DNA of 64,000 bases, from contig CAZUCA010000003.1 in NCBI GenBank assembly GCA_964619125.1, positions 1 to 64,000 on the forward strand, given 5' to 3'. Source of the DNA: Owenweeksia sp964619125 (lineage in GTDB: Bacteria > Bacteroidota > Bacteroidia > Flavobacteriales > Schleiferiaceae). The notes under the pieces are model-generated. The model had not been told where the DNA came from. It did no database searches and worked only from the letters and a program-made list of their open reading frames with translations. This document shows, piece by piece, positions 35,033 through 44,700 of the stretch (its first letter is position 1; each line of letters starts with the position of its first letter). Position numbers and translations under genes: made by a program.

Positions 35033-35830
35033 ATGAAAATTAGAATCTTCTCCTATTATCTCATAGGCATAATGCTATGGCTGAGCCCGGAACTCTTTGC
35101 CCAATCTGATGCCGATAAACTGGCCCAGGCCCTGCAAAACCCGGTGGCCAGTCTGATCAGCCTGCCCTTTCAGGGAAATTTTGACTATGGTATCGGCCCC
35201 AGCGATGGCAGTAGGATGACCTTAAATATTCAGCCGGTAATTCCCATTAGCATTGGTGAAGACTGGAACCTGATAGGGCGGGTAATTTTGCCCATCATTG
35301 CCCAGGAAGATGTTTACGGAGAAAGCGGCTCCCAGTCGGGGCTCAGCGATGCGGTGGTCAGTGCCTTTTTCTCCCCTAAGGAACCCACTTCCGGGGGCTT
35401 GATCTGGGGAGTGGGTCCGGTTTTATTGCTTCCCACCGCCACCGATGAATTACTAGGCACCGAAAAATTCGGTATCGGCCCCACCGCGGTAGTGTTGACC
35501 CAGCTTTCGGGCTTTACCCTGGGGGCTCTGGTAAACCACATTTTCTCGGTAGCTGGCGCTGACGACCGGGCGGATGTGAACACTACTTTTTTACAACCCT
35601 TTGTGGCCCGCAACTTCAGTGGTGGTTATGCCCTTAGCTTAAACACGGAGTACAGCCACAACTGGGAAGCAGAGGCCGGCAGTGGTACCCTTCACTTAGT
35701 AGGTTCCAAGGTATTTTCCATTGGCAAGCAGGCGGCTCAGTTTGGCTTGGGTCCGCGCTTTCCTTATGGCGATGCCAATACTGCCGACTGGGGCTTCAGA
35801 GCCCAATTGGTGCTGCTCTTTCCCAAATAA
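35033..35830 (+). CDS. Outer-membrane transporter-like protein (MetA-pathway phenol degradation type)
   Basis: The 265-residue protein has a signal peptide (ending at ELFAQS) and repeated strands: PFQGNFDYGIGPSDGSRMTLNIQPVIPISIG, NLIGRVILPIIAQ, GLSDAVVSAFFSP and GLIWGVGPVLLLPTATD. This resembles the family of outer-membrane proteins annotated as MetA-pathway of phenol degradation or SphA-like channels. It probably lets small, perhaps aromatic or hydrophobic, compounds through the outer membrane. It follows the sulfatases directly, so it could import a desulfated product. Confidence 0.75.
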   Translation: MKIRIFSYYLIGIMLWLSPELFAQSDADKLAQALQNPVASLISLPFQGNFDYGIGPSDGSRMTLNIQPVIPISIGEDWNLIGRVILPIIAQEDVYGESGSQSGLSDAVVSAFFSPKEPTSGGLIWGVGPVLLLPTATDELLGTEKFGIGPTAVVLTQLSGFTLGALVNHIFSVAGADDRADVNTTFLQPFVARNFSGGYALSLNTEYSHNWEAEAGSGTLHLVGSKVFSIGKQAAQFGLGPRFPYGDANTADWGFRAQLVLLFPK

Positions 35831-35865
35831 GCAAAACAAGATGCTCAGAAGTAGCAATAAAGCCC

Positions 35866-37020
35866 ATGACAGGAGTGCAAAATGGAATAAGTAAAATTGG
35901 AATCGGCTACAAACTCCTGTTGATAAGCCTTATAAACCTTTTTTCAGTTTCGGCACAGAAAAATGACTTTTCCTTCCGCGATACACTCGACGGTCAGTTT
36001 GACCTAAGCAGCTTTCTGGCCGATGCCAATGGCTTTGTTCCCCTGCCCCAACTCATCACCGAACCGGCCCTGGGGAATTTCGGTCTAGCCCTGGCGCCGG
36101 TATTTATCAAACCCAATAAGCATCAGAGTCCGGGTGAGTATACCCCACCCGACATTACCGCTGCCCTGGCTGGTTTTACGGTCAATAACAGCTGGTTGTT
36201 GGGTGCCGCCCGGCTGGCGGCCCTCCCCCGCCTTAAACTTAAATACAGCCTGCTGACTTCCTATGCCTCGCTCAATCTTGACTATTACCGCGAGATCGCC
36301 AATCTGGGTGAACGAAGCTATTCCTTCAATTTCCGCACCGTGCCGCTTTTCTTTTCCCTGAGCCGGCAAATTGGCCAAAGCAAGCTTTACCTGGGCTTAC
36401 AGTACCTGATGATCTGGACGCGGGTAAAACCCAATTTTGAGCGGGAGGATATCCCCGATTTTGTGGAAGATCAGGCCCTGCACACCTTTCAAAGTGCCCC
36501 CGGGGTATTCTTTGAGTACGATGGGCGCGACAATATTTTCACCCCCGATCGGGGAAGCTTTTTACGACTGGTATATCGCCTCAATGACGAATGGACTGGT
36601 AGTGATTTCAGCTATCAGAATATCGACTTTTGGCTGCTACAGTACTGGCCCATCGGTAGGTATTGGGTTAGCGGATTAAAATTCGAAACCCAACAGCAAA
36701 TTGGTGATGCCCCTTTTTACCTGGAACCAGGCCTCAATATGCGTGGGGTACCCACCGCCCGCTACCAGGGTACTTCCACCTACCTGCTGGCCACCGAACA
36801 GCGCTACGATTTTAACCTGCGTTGGAGTGCTATCGCTTTTAGCGGACTGGCCAAGGCGCTTTCAGGGCAGCAATCGTTCGGAGCTGCTGATTGGATCTAT
36901 AATTACGGCGGTGGCTTTCGCTACCTGATGGCCCGTAAGTTTAAAATGCGAGCCGGCGTGGATATAGCCCTGTCTAACCAGGATTTGGGCTATTACCTCG
37001 TCGTTGGCAGCTACTGGTAA
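35866..37020 (+). CDS. BamA/TamA-like outer-membrane barrel without POTRA domains
   Basis: The 384-residue protein has a signal peptide (hydrophobic about 16-29) and mostly barrel strands. The C-terminal half shows Omp85-type features: NIFTPDRGSFLRLVYRL (the FxPxxG segment of the surface-antigen domain) and NMRGVPTARYQG (the RGxxx[RY] loop motif). It has no POTRA repeats, so it is a reduced Omp85-like barrel, as in Bacteroidota surface-antigen proteins. The ending YYLVVGSYW has the aromatic terminal residue. It lies 36 bp after the transporter-like gene. Confidence 0.75.
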   Translation: MTGVQNGISKIGIGYKLLLISLINLFSVSAQKNDFSFRDTLDGQFDLSSFLADANGFVPLPQLITEPALGNFGLALAPVFIKPNKHQSPGEYTPPDITAALAGFTVNNSWLLGAARLAALPRLKLKYSLLTSYASLNLDYYREIANLGERSYSFNFRTVPLFFSLSRQIGQSKLYLGLQYLMIWTRVKPNFEREDIPDFVEDQALHTFQSAPGVFFEYDGRDNIFTPDRGSFLRLVYRLNDEWTGSDFSYQNIDFWLLQYWPIGRYWVSGLKFETQQQIGDAPFYLEPGLNMRGVPTARYQGTSTYLLATEQRYDFNLRWSAIAFSGLAKALSGQQSFGAADWIYNYGGGFRYLMARKFKMRAGVDIALSNQDLGYYLVVGSYW

Positions 37021-37067
37021 GTCTTTAATTCTAAGTCTGGCAATCGCAGTAAAACCTCAATACAACC

Positions 37068-37775
37068 ATGCGAAAAATACTAATTATTCTGCCCCTCCTT
37101 TTATTGTCGGCCTCTGCCCTGCAAGCACAGATCCTTATTTCCCTGTTACTCGGTGACAAGCTCAATTCCGAAAAGCTGGAGTTTGGCTTGGATGGTGGTC
37201 TGGCAGTGGTCAATACCTCCGATCGGGAAGCTTCACATGCGCGCCTGGCCCTGAATCTGGGTTTTTACTTTGACTTTCAACTCAGTGAGCATTGGTATCT
37301 CCATACCGGCTGCATTGTAAAATCACCGGCCGGCACCCGCTTTCTCGATCCCTACCCGCTGGGAATCGCAGATCTCGACGCCATGCTGTCTTCTGCCAGT
37401 GTTACCCGCAAGCTGCGCTACTTTCATGTGCCCGCCCTGATGCGTTATCGCTTCCGCAATTTTGTTTTTATGGAAGCCGGTCCGCAAATCGGCCTGATGA
37501 ACAAAGCAGTTGATCAGTTTTATGTAGATATCCAGCGCGAAAATGATCTGGTTTACACCAACAAAATCAGGGATCAATACAATGCCATTGATTTCGGGTT
37601 TACCGGCGGTCTGGGATATAAACTATTGCAGGGAGAAGGTATTGCCCTGGGGCTACGCTACTACCTTGGCCTGAGCGACCTGCTAAAGGAAAATAGTGGC
37701 AATGCGGTGCAAAACCGCATCCTTTACCTCTACACCAGCATCCCCATTGGGGCAGCAAATACCAATGATCCATAA
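37068..37775 (+). CDS. PorT-like outer-membrane beta-barrel protein
   Basis: The 235-residue protein has a signal peptide (ending at ALQAQI) and barrel strands such as FGLDGGLAVVNTS, ALNLGFYFDFQLSEHWYLHTG and FVFMEAGPQIGLMNK. The order matches the porin/PorT family of Bacteroidota. The next gene starts 2 bp after its stop, so they are co-translated. No specific cargo is indicated. Confidence 0.78.
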   Translation: MRKILIILPLLLLSASALQAQILISLLLGDKLNSEKLEFGLDGGLAVVNTSDREASHARLALNLGFYFDFQLSEHWYLHTGCIVKSPAGTRFLDPYPLGIADLDAMLSSASVTRKLRYFHVPALMRYRFRNFVFMEAGPQIGLMNKAVDQFYVDIQRENDLVYTNKIRDQYNAIDFGFTGGLGYKLLQGEGIALGLRYYLGLSDLLKENSGNAVQNRILYLYTSIPIGAANTNDP

Positions 37776-37777
37776 CA

Positions 37778-38800
37778 ATGAGACCCTTAAGACACTTCGC
37801 TATTGGAATAGTGCTGCTAACCAGCATTTTCCCCTCCTACTCCCAAAAAGTGGATCCTGCCATCGGGCCCGCCTATGAGAGGCTCTACGATAGTATTACT
37901 ACCATGGAATACCACTACCTCTTCCCTTTTCTGGGCAAACAGGCCTATCAGCGCGGCTACGACCTCCCCTATGCCTGGGGCGCCGGCCTGGTGTATTTTA
38001 CCCAGCAGCAACAGATCTTAATCGACAGGGTATTGATAGGCCTTAACGGCGGCAGGAAAGCAGATCTTAGCAATTTCATTGTCTTCGGTCCAACTATAGC
38101 TACTACCCATGCGGTAACCTTCAGGCCTGATCTGTGGGTCTTGCCTTTTCTCAATCTCTATGGGGTAATTGGTGGCGGCACCACCACCACTGAGGTTACT
38201 CTTCTGGAGCCCCTAGGATTTGAAACCAGCCAGCGCTTTGAGGCTCAAAGTTTTGGGCTGGGTGCCACCCTCACCGGTGCCTGGGGGCCGTTAATCATAA
38301 TCTGGGACAACAACTACAACTTTGCCGAAGTGGAAGTGCTGGTAGAGCCGGTACCGGCCTTCAATAGTAGTCTTCGCCTGGCGCACAACTTCCGGGATCC
38401 CAACCATCCCCAAAAGATGCTCACCTTTTGGGCGGGCGCTTTTTATCAGAATATTCAAAGTGATACCAAAGGCAGTATTGCCATTAGCGAAATTTTCCCC
38501 AGCGTGGGCAGTGGCGACAATATTGAAAGCCTGCGGGAGTGGGCGGCAGAGCTCCCACTTGCCCAGCGGCTGGTGGCCAACCAGATCATCGATAAGTTGG
38601 AAGACTACGGCAATAACAACGATGTTGGCAATGCACAAATTGACTATGAGCTGCAAAAGAAAGTGGCGGCGCCCCTAAACCTGATCGTTGGGGCCCAATA
38701 CCAGTTTAATAAGCGCTGGATGCTGCGCACCGAACTGGGCGTGTTTGGCAAACGTAGCCAGTTCCTGCTTAATTTAAACTACCGTTTTCCCGGTTTTTAG
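37778..38800 (+). CDS. Outer-membrane beta-barrel protein, unknown
   Basis: The 340-residue protein has a signal peptide (ending near FPSYSQ) and a barrel pattern with many Gly/aromatic strands (AWGAGLVYFTQQQQILI, LPFLNLYGVIGGGTTTTEV, FWAGAFYQNIQSD). It ends NLNYRFPGF with a terminal Phe. Charged loops around residues 245-285 (EWAAELPLAQRLVAN, DKLEDYGNNNDVGNAQ) are probably extracellular or form a plug. It is the last gene of the sulfatase-locus run and belongs to the 2-bp-spaced pair with the gene at 37068. No family is recognised. Confidence 0.7.
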   Translation: MRPLRHFAIGIVLLTSIFPSYSQKVDPAIGPAYERLYDSITTMEYHYLFPFLGKQAYQRGYDLPYAWGAGLVYFTQQQQILIDRVLIGLNGGRKADLSNFIVFGPTIATTHAVTFRPDLWVLPFLNLYGVIGGGTTTTEVTLLEPLGFETSQRFEAQSFGLGATLTGAWGPLIIIWDNNYNFAEVEVLVEPVPAFNSSLRLAHNFRDPNHPQKMLTFWAGAFYQNIQSDTKGSIAISEIFPSVGSGDNIESLREWAAELPLAQRLVANQIIDKLEDYGNNNDVGNAQIDYELQKKVAAPLNLIVGAQYQFNKRWMLRTELGVFGKRSQFLLNLNYRFPGF

Positions 38801-38934
38801 GCTTTGTAAAACAGGCTTGACAGCCGCAGATATTTCAGAACTAATTACCTTGTAATCAATAATTAACAAGATAGATAAAAGCCTATCTTTAATAAAAACC
38901 TCTGCCAATTTTAAACCATATAAAAATCCTAATT

Positions 38935-39627
38935 ATGAAAAAGTTACTTGCAGAATTAATGGGCACTTTCTGGCTGGTGTTCGGTGGTTGTGGTAGTGCC
39001 ATTTTAGCGGCGGGTTTCCCCGAATTAGGGATCGGATTCGTGGGGGTATCCCTCGCTTTTGGTCTTACCGTGATGTCGATGGTGTATGCTATAGGCCATA
39101 TCTCGGGCTGTCATCTCAATCCGGCGGTAAGCCTGGGTCTGGCGGTGGGCGGACGTTTTCCCTGGCGCGACTTTATCCCTTATGTCATTGCCCAACTGCT
39201 GGGTGCCCTGCTTGCGGCCACAGCCTTATATCTCATCGCCTCGGGGCAGAGTGGCTTTGAATTGGGAGGCTTTGCCGCCAACGGATACGGGGAACACTCC
39301 CCTGGTGGCTATTCACTCTCTGCCGCCTTGCTGATGGAAGTAGTGATGACTTTCTTCTTCCTGATCATTATTCTGGGCTCCACCTATGAAAAAGCCCCTC
39401 CCGGCTTTGCCGGCTTAGCGGTGGGTCTTTGCCTCACTCTGATTCACCTGGTAAGTATTCCGGTTACCAACACCTCGGTAAACCCGGCCCGTAGTACCAG
39501 CCAGGCCCTGTTTGTGGGTGATTGGGCCCTGGGACAGCTGTGGCTGTTTTGGGTAGCCCCTTTGATAGGGGCCGCCATCGCCGGCCTGGTGTATAAATTT
39601 TTACAGAGCGAACCCAAAAGCAGCTGA
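38935..39627 (+). CDS. aqpZ: Aquaporin Z (water channel)
   Basis: The 230-residue inner-membrane protein has six predicted helices. The two half-helices are present: GCHLNPAVSLGLA (first NPA, about residues 61-65) and NTSVNPARSTSQAL (second NPA, with the conserved Arg that lines the channel). RSTSQALF is characteristic of the AqpZ subfamily. It should carry water, and the Ser/Thr-rich second motif favours this over glycerol transport. Its stop overlaps the start of the next gene by one base (TGATG), so translation is coupled. Confidence 0.95.
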   Translation: MKKLLAELMGTFWLVFGGCGSAILAAGFPELGIGFVGVSLAFGLTVMSMVYAIGHISGCHLNPAVSLGLAVGGRFPWRDFIPYVIAQLLGALLAATALYLIASGQSGFELGGFAANGYGEHSPGGYSLSAALLMEVVMTFFFLIIILGSTYEKAPPGFAGLAVGLCLTLIHLVSIPVTNTSVNPARSTSQALFVGDWALGQLWLFWVAPLIGAAIAGLVYKFLQSEPKSS

Positions 39628-40157
39628 TGCGAATATTAATCCTATTATTTTTAATGCTAAACGCTGGCCAGGGCTGGTCGCAAGTTGAGAAAGAGCTGGC
39701 CAACCACCACCGGCTGGCATTAGTATTGGGCCATGCCTATGTGCCCAGGGCCATTAATATTGATGGCAGCAAAGGCTGGTTGGTACTGGCCAGCTGGGGA
39801 TTGGACTACGACTATATCCTTTCCGAAAAGTGGCTGCTAGGGCTGCATGCAGATATGATCGCAGAAAATTTCCGGCTGGAGGAGCATTTTAACGAAAGCA
39901 AAGTGATTATTGAGCGCAGCCGCCCCCTGGCGGCGGCGCTCATGTTCTCCTATAAATTAAATGAACAATTGGCGATAATGCTTGGGGGTGGTGGTGAATT
40001 TGCCAAAGAGGAAAACCTGGCTTTACTGCGGGCAGGACTTGAATACAGCTGGAAGCTGGCCCCCAGCTGGGAGGTGGGTGCCAGTATCATGAACGACCTC
40101 AAGCTCAACACCTATAATTCCTGGACCCTGGGCCTGAGCTTCAGTAAATTTTTATAA
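39627..40157 (+). CDS. Secreted beta-rich envelope protein, unknown
   Basis: The 176-residue protein has a signal peptide (ending at GWSQV). Strands such as LALVLGHAYVPRAIN, LASWGLDYDYILSEKWLLGLH, AALMFSYKLNEQLAIMLGGGGE and WEVGASIMNDLKLNTYN give a small outer-membrane barrel pattern, ending in KFL. It is coupled to aqpZ by a one-base overlap, and the DUF502 gene starts 10 bp downstream. Function unknown. Confidence 0.7.
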   Translation: MRILILLFLMLNAGQGWSQVEKELANHHRLALVLGHAYVPRAINIDGSKGWLVLASWGLDYDYILSEKWLLGLHADMIAENFRLEEHFNESKVIIERSRPLAAALMFSYKLNEQLAIMLGGGGEFAKEENLALLRAGLEYSWKLAPSWEVGASIMNDLKLNTYNSWTLGLSFSKFL

Positions 40158-40167
40158 AAAATGGCAT

Positions 40168-40767
40168 ATGGCAGTTAAAGGCAAACCGATACGATCCATT
40201 ATGCTGGGCGGAATTTTTTTCCTGCTGCCGCTATTGGCAGCAATCGTCCTATTCGGGCGGGGAATAAAATTATTATTGCCACTGGCCCACCAACTGGTAG
40301 ACTCACTGGGCATAGCTACCCTGTTTGGCGCTGCCACAGTACTGGTGGTTTGTGTTTTACTACTGTTGATAGTTTGCTACCTCAGTGGCCTGTTACTAAC
40401 CAGGGGGCTTTTTTCCCGCTGGAATTCATCGGTGGAAGAAAAGCTGTTTCTGTTATTTCCCGGCTTTCAGATGCTGAAATATCAATTGCTCGATGACGAC
40501 AACGTCTTTATCCCGGCCAGCTGGAAAGCTGTTCTTTTGGAAGATGACAAAAGCTGGCGTATTGCCTTTATCACCAATCGTCATGGCGAAATTATAAGCT
40601 TATATATTCCTGATGCACCTCGCATTGATGCCGGGGAGCTGCGTTATACCCATGAAAGGGACTGTAATTATTTACCGGTGACCATGAAGGATGCCATGCG
40701 GGCACTGATCAATTTCGGCCACGAGGAAGTGCTGATCAAAAACCTGCCTCAAGCACAGGAACCCTAA
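40168..40767 (+). CDS. DUF502-like inner-membrane protein
   Basis: The 199-residue protein has two N-terminal membrane helices (IMLGGIFFLLPLLAAIVLF and ATVLVVCVLLLLIVCYLSGLL) and a soluble C-terminal domain (FPGFQMLKYQLLDD, SWRIAFITNRHGEI, YLPVTMKDAMRALINFGHEEV). This is the DUF502 layout of a two-helix membrane protein with a cytoplasmic or periplasmic tail. Bacterial members are uncharacterised. It is the third gene of the aqpZ run. Confidence 0.78.
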   Translation: MAVKGKPIRSIMLGGIFFLLPLLAAIVLFGRGIKLLLPLAHQLVDSLGIATLFGAATVLVVCVLLLLIVCYLSGLLLTRGLFSRWNSSVEEKLFLLFPGFQMLKYQLLDDDNVFIPASWKAVLLEDDKSWRIAFITNRHGEIISLYIPDAPRIDAGELRYTHERDCNYLPVTMKDAMRALINFGHEEVLIKNLPQAQEP

Positions 40768-40919
40768 AGAATACCCTTAATAAGGCCTGCAGCCCCGCCG
40801 TTTTAAAAGCTTCTACGGCCGAACTTTTTTTAGTGCCGGCGCTTTATTTTTAAAGCCTTTTATAATTTAGGCTTCCGGAGTCCCCTCCATTTTCCAACCA
40901 TCTCCAAAAAAATAGTGCC

Positions 40920-41501
40920 ATGCAAAAAGTATGCGTCTACTGTGCCTCCAGTCAAAACGTTGATCCCATTTATTTTGAGGCCACCGCTGAAGTAGCACGT
41001 CTGCTGGTGGCAGAAAATATGGAAGTCGTATTTGGCGGTGGTTCCTCCGGCCTGATGGGCCAGTTGGCGGATACCATCCTGGAGGAAGGAGGAAAAATTA
41101 AAGGCATTATGCCCCATTTCATGAATGAGGTGGAATGGGCTCATAAGAGTGTCACCGACTTTGAATTTACCGATACCATGCACGAGCGCAAGGCCCGCTT
41201 TCTGGAAAATATTGATGGCATTATCGCCTTGCCGGGCGGAACCGGCACCCTGGAGGAACTGCTGGAAGCCATCACCCTTAAGCGCCTGGGCCAATTTACC
41301 AAGCCGATAGTAATCCTTAACACCGCCGATTATTACAATCCACTTATGGAAATGCTAAACCGATGTGTGAGCGAAAAATTCATGAGGGAGTGTCATCAGG
41401 AAATGTGGACATTTGTAGACTCGCCTAAGGAGGTTATACCTGCCCTTAAGGCCGCGCCTTCCTGGGGCAGCGATGCCATTAAGCTAGCCTCATATCGCTA
41501 G
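40920..41501 (+). CDS. LOG family protein (cytokinin riboside 5'-monophosphate phosphoribohydrolase type)
   Basis: The 193-residue cytoplasmic protein of the TIGR00730/LOG family has a Rossmann-like fold. It has KVCVYCASSQNV, EVVFGGGSSGLMGQLAD and ALPGGTGTLEELLEAI, the last being the PGGxGTxxE motif that binds the nucleotide phosphate. LOG enzymes release a base from nucleoside monophosphates. In bacteria the physiological substrate is often AMP or unknown, so the plant-cytokinin label need not apply. It stands between aqpZ-linked genes and the PAS protein. Confidence 0.88.
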   Translation: MQKVCVYCASSQNVDPIYFEATAEVARLLVAENMEVVFGGGSSGLMGQLADTILEEGGKIKGIMPHFMNEVEWAHKSVTDFEFTDTMHERKARFLENIDGIIALPGGTGTLEELLEAITLKRLGQFTKPIVILNTADYYNPLMEMLNRCVSEKFMRECHQEMWTFVDSPKEVIPALKAAPSWGSDAIKLASYR

Positions 41502-41702
41502 GATCCTGTTATCAATGGGAATGTGACCAGTTTTTCTGGTATTATTAGTTATCCGAATATTCCTACGATTTTTTTAGTTATTTATTTTACTTTTACCCCA
41601 CCTAAGAGGTTACCCCTCAACCTTTCCTAACCTGATTATTTGGTAATTGGCGCCCTTGAAACAGGCCTGGTTTACCAACGAACTATTGAAAACTCTAAAT
41701 CA

Positions 41703-44700
41703 ATGTCTGACAGGGAACGGATAGGAATCCTATACGGGGTCGACTGCGCGGAGCTTCGCGCCGCCATTGAGCGCGGTAGCCAGGAGATTGAGCCACTCAA
41801 TTTCCGTGTGGTTAACTGCCTCCAGGAGTTAATCCGGCAAATGGATTTATCCGCCCCCGATCTTCTCATTATAAATATTGATTTACCCCGGGTGGCCAGT
41901 GACCTGCCGGTAATTAAATCTTTGGCTAAACGTTATACTGCCTGTTCTAAAGTTTTAATCTGTGAAAGCCATGAACAAAGTAGTATCACCAAAGAACTGA
42001 ATGGCTCCGTTGATGACTACCTGATTCAGGACCGGCAACAAATCGATACCCTGTTCACGCGGATTGCCCCCCGATTAGAATACAGCAAGTTACAGCAACG
42101 ATTAGATCAGGCTAAAGCCAGCCTTAATTCAGTTATTCGCCACTCCAGCGATGCCATTTTAATCTTTAATGACCAGTCAAAATACCTCGATGCCAACCAG
42201 GCAGCCGCTCATATGCTGGGTTATAGCATTGATGAACTCAAGGGTATGTCCTTTTTGGAAATTCTTGACCCCGAGTTTGCCACAGAAAAGCAAAATAAAC
42301 TGCCTGATGCTTTAAAGTCAGAAGATCAGGAAGGATTGGTCCATCTAAAGACTAAAAAAGGTGAGCTCCTCATTGTCCAATACCTGTTAACGCCCAACAT
42401 TGGTCCCGGCTTGCATCTCACCACCCTCAAAGATGTAACGTCAGAAAGGCAGCATCTCAGAACCCAGAACCTGATCAATTCATTATACCGGGTAACCAGT
42501 AAGGCCGAAGATTTTGATGATTGTGCAGAGCGCTTAATAAAATCCATTTGTGATGCCAGCGGCTGGGATTGCGCCGAACTATGGTGGGCAGATACTACTA
42601 CCCAAAACCTCTTTCTCAGCACCGGTTACTATGAGCAGTTAGATCCTTCTTTCGATAAATTCAAAGAAGTTTCCCTTGAGATGAGTTTTTCTACCAGGGC
42701 TGAGGAAAACACGGCGATTAAGGCGCTCAATAGCGGGAAGCCAATTCTTTATCACGACATTTATAAAGAAAGCTCATTTAAACGTCGCCCCTACTTCCCG
42801 GCACAGCCAGCTTACCTGATGTTGGTAGTACCCATTATGCGCGAAACGATCGGGCGGGGCAGCCTGATGCTGTTTAAGAAAAGAGAGGAAGAATCCCCGG
42901 CCGATCTGCAATTCTTCACCGCTATGATGACTTCGGTTTGTGAAGTATTAGGAGATGAACTGGAGCGTATTTCCACCAAAACCACCTTAAATCAAATTTT
43001 CGAGGAGTCTAACGACCTGATCGGCAGCATTAATTTTAGCGGTAAGCTTTTAAAAGCTAACCCGGCCCTGGTGGAAACACTGGGCTATACCCCCGATGGC
43101 CAAAAGGGACTCAAACTCCTTGATCTTATTCCCGCTGAGTTCAGTGAAAAGTTCCAGTTGCTCTTCCAGCGGGCCACCAAGGGAGAGAAATTTAATATGG
43201 TTGACATATTAATCAACTCCCGGGCTGGCGAAAAAAAATGGATTGAGTGCTCGGTAATTCCTAACCTGAAGGCAAAAACCATATTTTTTATTGGTCGCGA
43301 CGTCACTGCCCATAAACAGATCAGAAGGGACCTGAAAGAAGCCAATCTGAAATTTAAACTGGCCACGCAAACCTCCCGCATGGGTATTTGGGAGTGGGAT
43401 ATTGAAAACGACATCCTGGAGTTTGATGAGGGCATGAACACCATTTACGGCTTACAGCCAGGTGAACTCAATTGCTATGAGCAATGGTTCGAAATGATTC
43501 ATCCCGATGACCGGGAAGTGGTTAAGCGCGACATCACCCGTACTTTTGAGGAAGGCATTCCTCTCGACCTGGGTTTTCGCATTATCCGGCCCTCGGGTGA
43601 AATAAAACACGTGCGCTCAACGGCCGATATTATCCGCCATAGCAATGGTAGGCCAAATTCAGCAGTAGGGGTTAACTGGGACGTTAGTGAATATGTAGAA
43701 AGTGAAGCCAAAAAAGAACGTGCCCTGGCTGACCTGGGCGAACGGATAAAAGAGCAACAATGCCTCTATCGCATCACCGCCATTCAGCAGGAAGAAACTT
43801 CAGTGGAAAAGGTTTTGCAGCGGGTAGCAGAGGAAATCCCACCCGGCTGGCTTTACCCGGAACTTGCTGAGGCCGCCATTGAATTTGAGGGCAGTCACTA
43901 TACTACTGCTAATTACCGGGATACGCCCTGGCAACTCAGCATTGAAAATCATCATATTGGTGATTCTCCCTTGCGCATCAGCGTGGCGTATCGTGAGGAG
44001 GTGCCAAGGCAGCAGGAAGGATTCTTTTTAGCTGAAGAGCTGGCCCTATTAAATACCATTGGCCAACAGCTCAGTGCCGGGATTGATAGACTGCGCAGTA
44101 AGCAGGCCCTCGAGGAACGTGAAACCCGCTTCCGCAATCTGATTGAGCACAATCATGACGCCATTGTGGTTCAGGATGAAAATTTTGAACTGGTTTACGC
44201 CAGTCCCTCCCTGGTGCGGGTAACCGGATATTGCCCGGAAGAGGTTTTAGGCACCAAGGCTACCGAATTTATCCACCCCGCAGATCTGGCAGTTAGAGGT
44301 AAGCGCTTGCGCAGACTGATAGAGCGGGAAGTACAACGGGTGGCCTATAAGGAGCGTATTCGCCATAAAGACGGACACTATATCTGGCTTTATGTAGTGG
44401 TGACGGATCAGCGCCATGTGCCCGGTGTTAAAGGTTTTGTATATAATCTCAAAAATATTGATCAGGAAGAAAGGTCGCGCCAGGAATTAGAGCGTAGCGA
44501 AGCGCAACTGGAGCGAGCCCATAGAATTGCCCGCCTCGGTACCTGGTGGTACAACGCCGCTAAGGATGAGTTGAGCTGGTCTAAAGACCTTTATCACATT
44601 TATGGTTTTAGCCCCGATAATTTTAAAGTTAGCCGCAGTAGTTTCATAAAGTTGGTGCATCCTGATGATCGCCATTGGTTCAAGGCCGACAAGCTTCCGG

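Noticed and set aside
21339..38800. A classical polysaccharide utilisation locus
   Set aside because: There is no SusC/SusD pair, glycoside hydrolase or polysaccharide lyase; only sulfatases, FGE, a regulator and outer-membrane barrels are present.
38868..38889. A 7-bp inverted repeat (AAGATAG/CTATCTT) upstream of aqpZ
   Set aside because: It is too short and AT-rich to call an operator or terminator with confidence.
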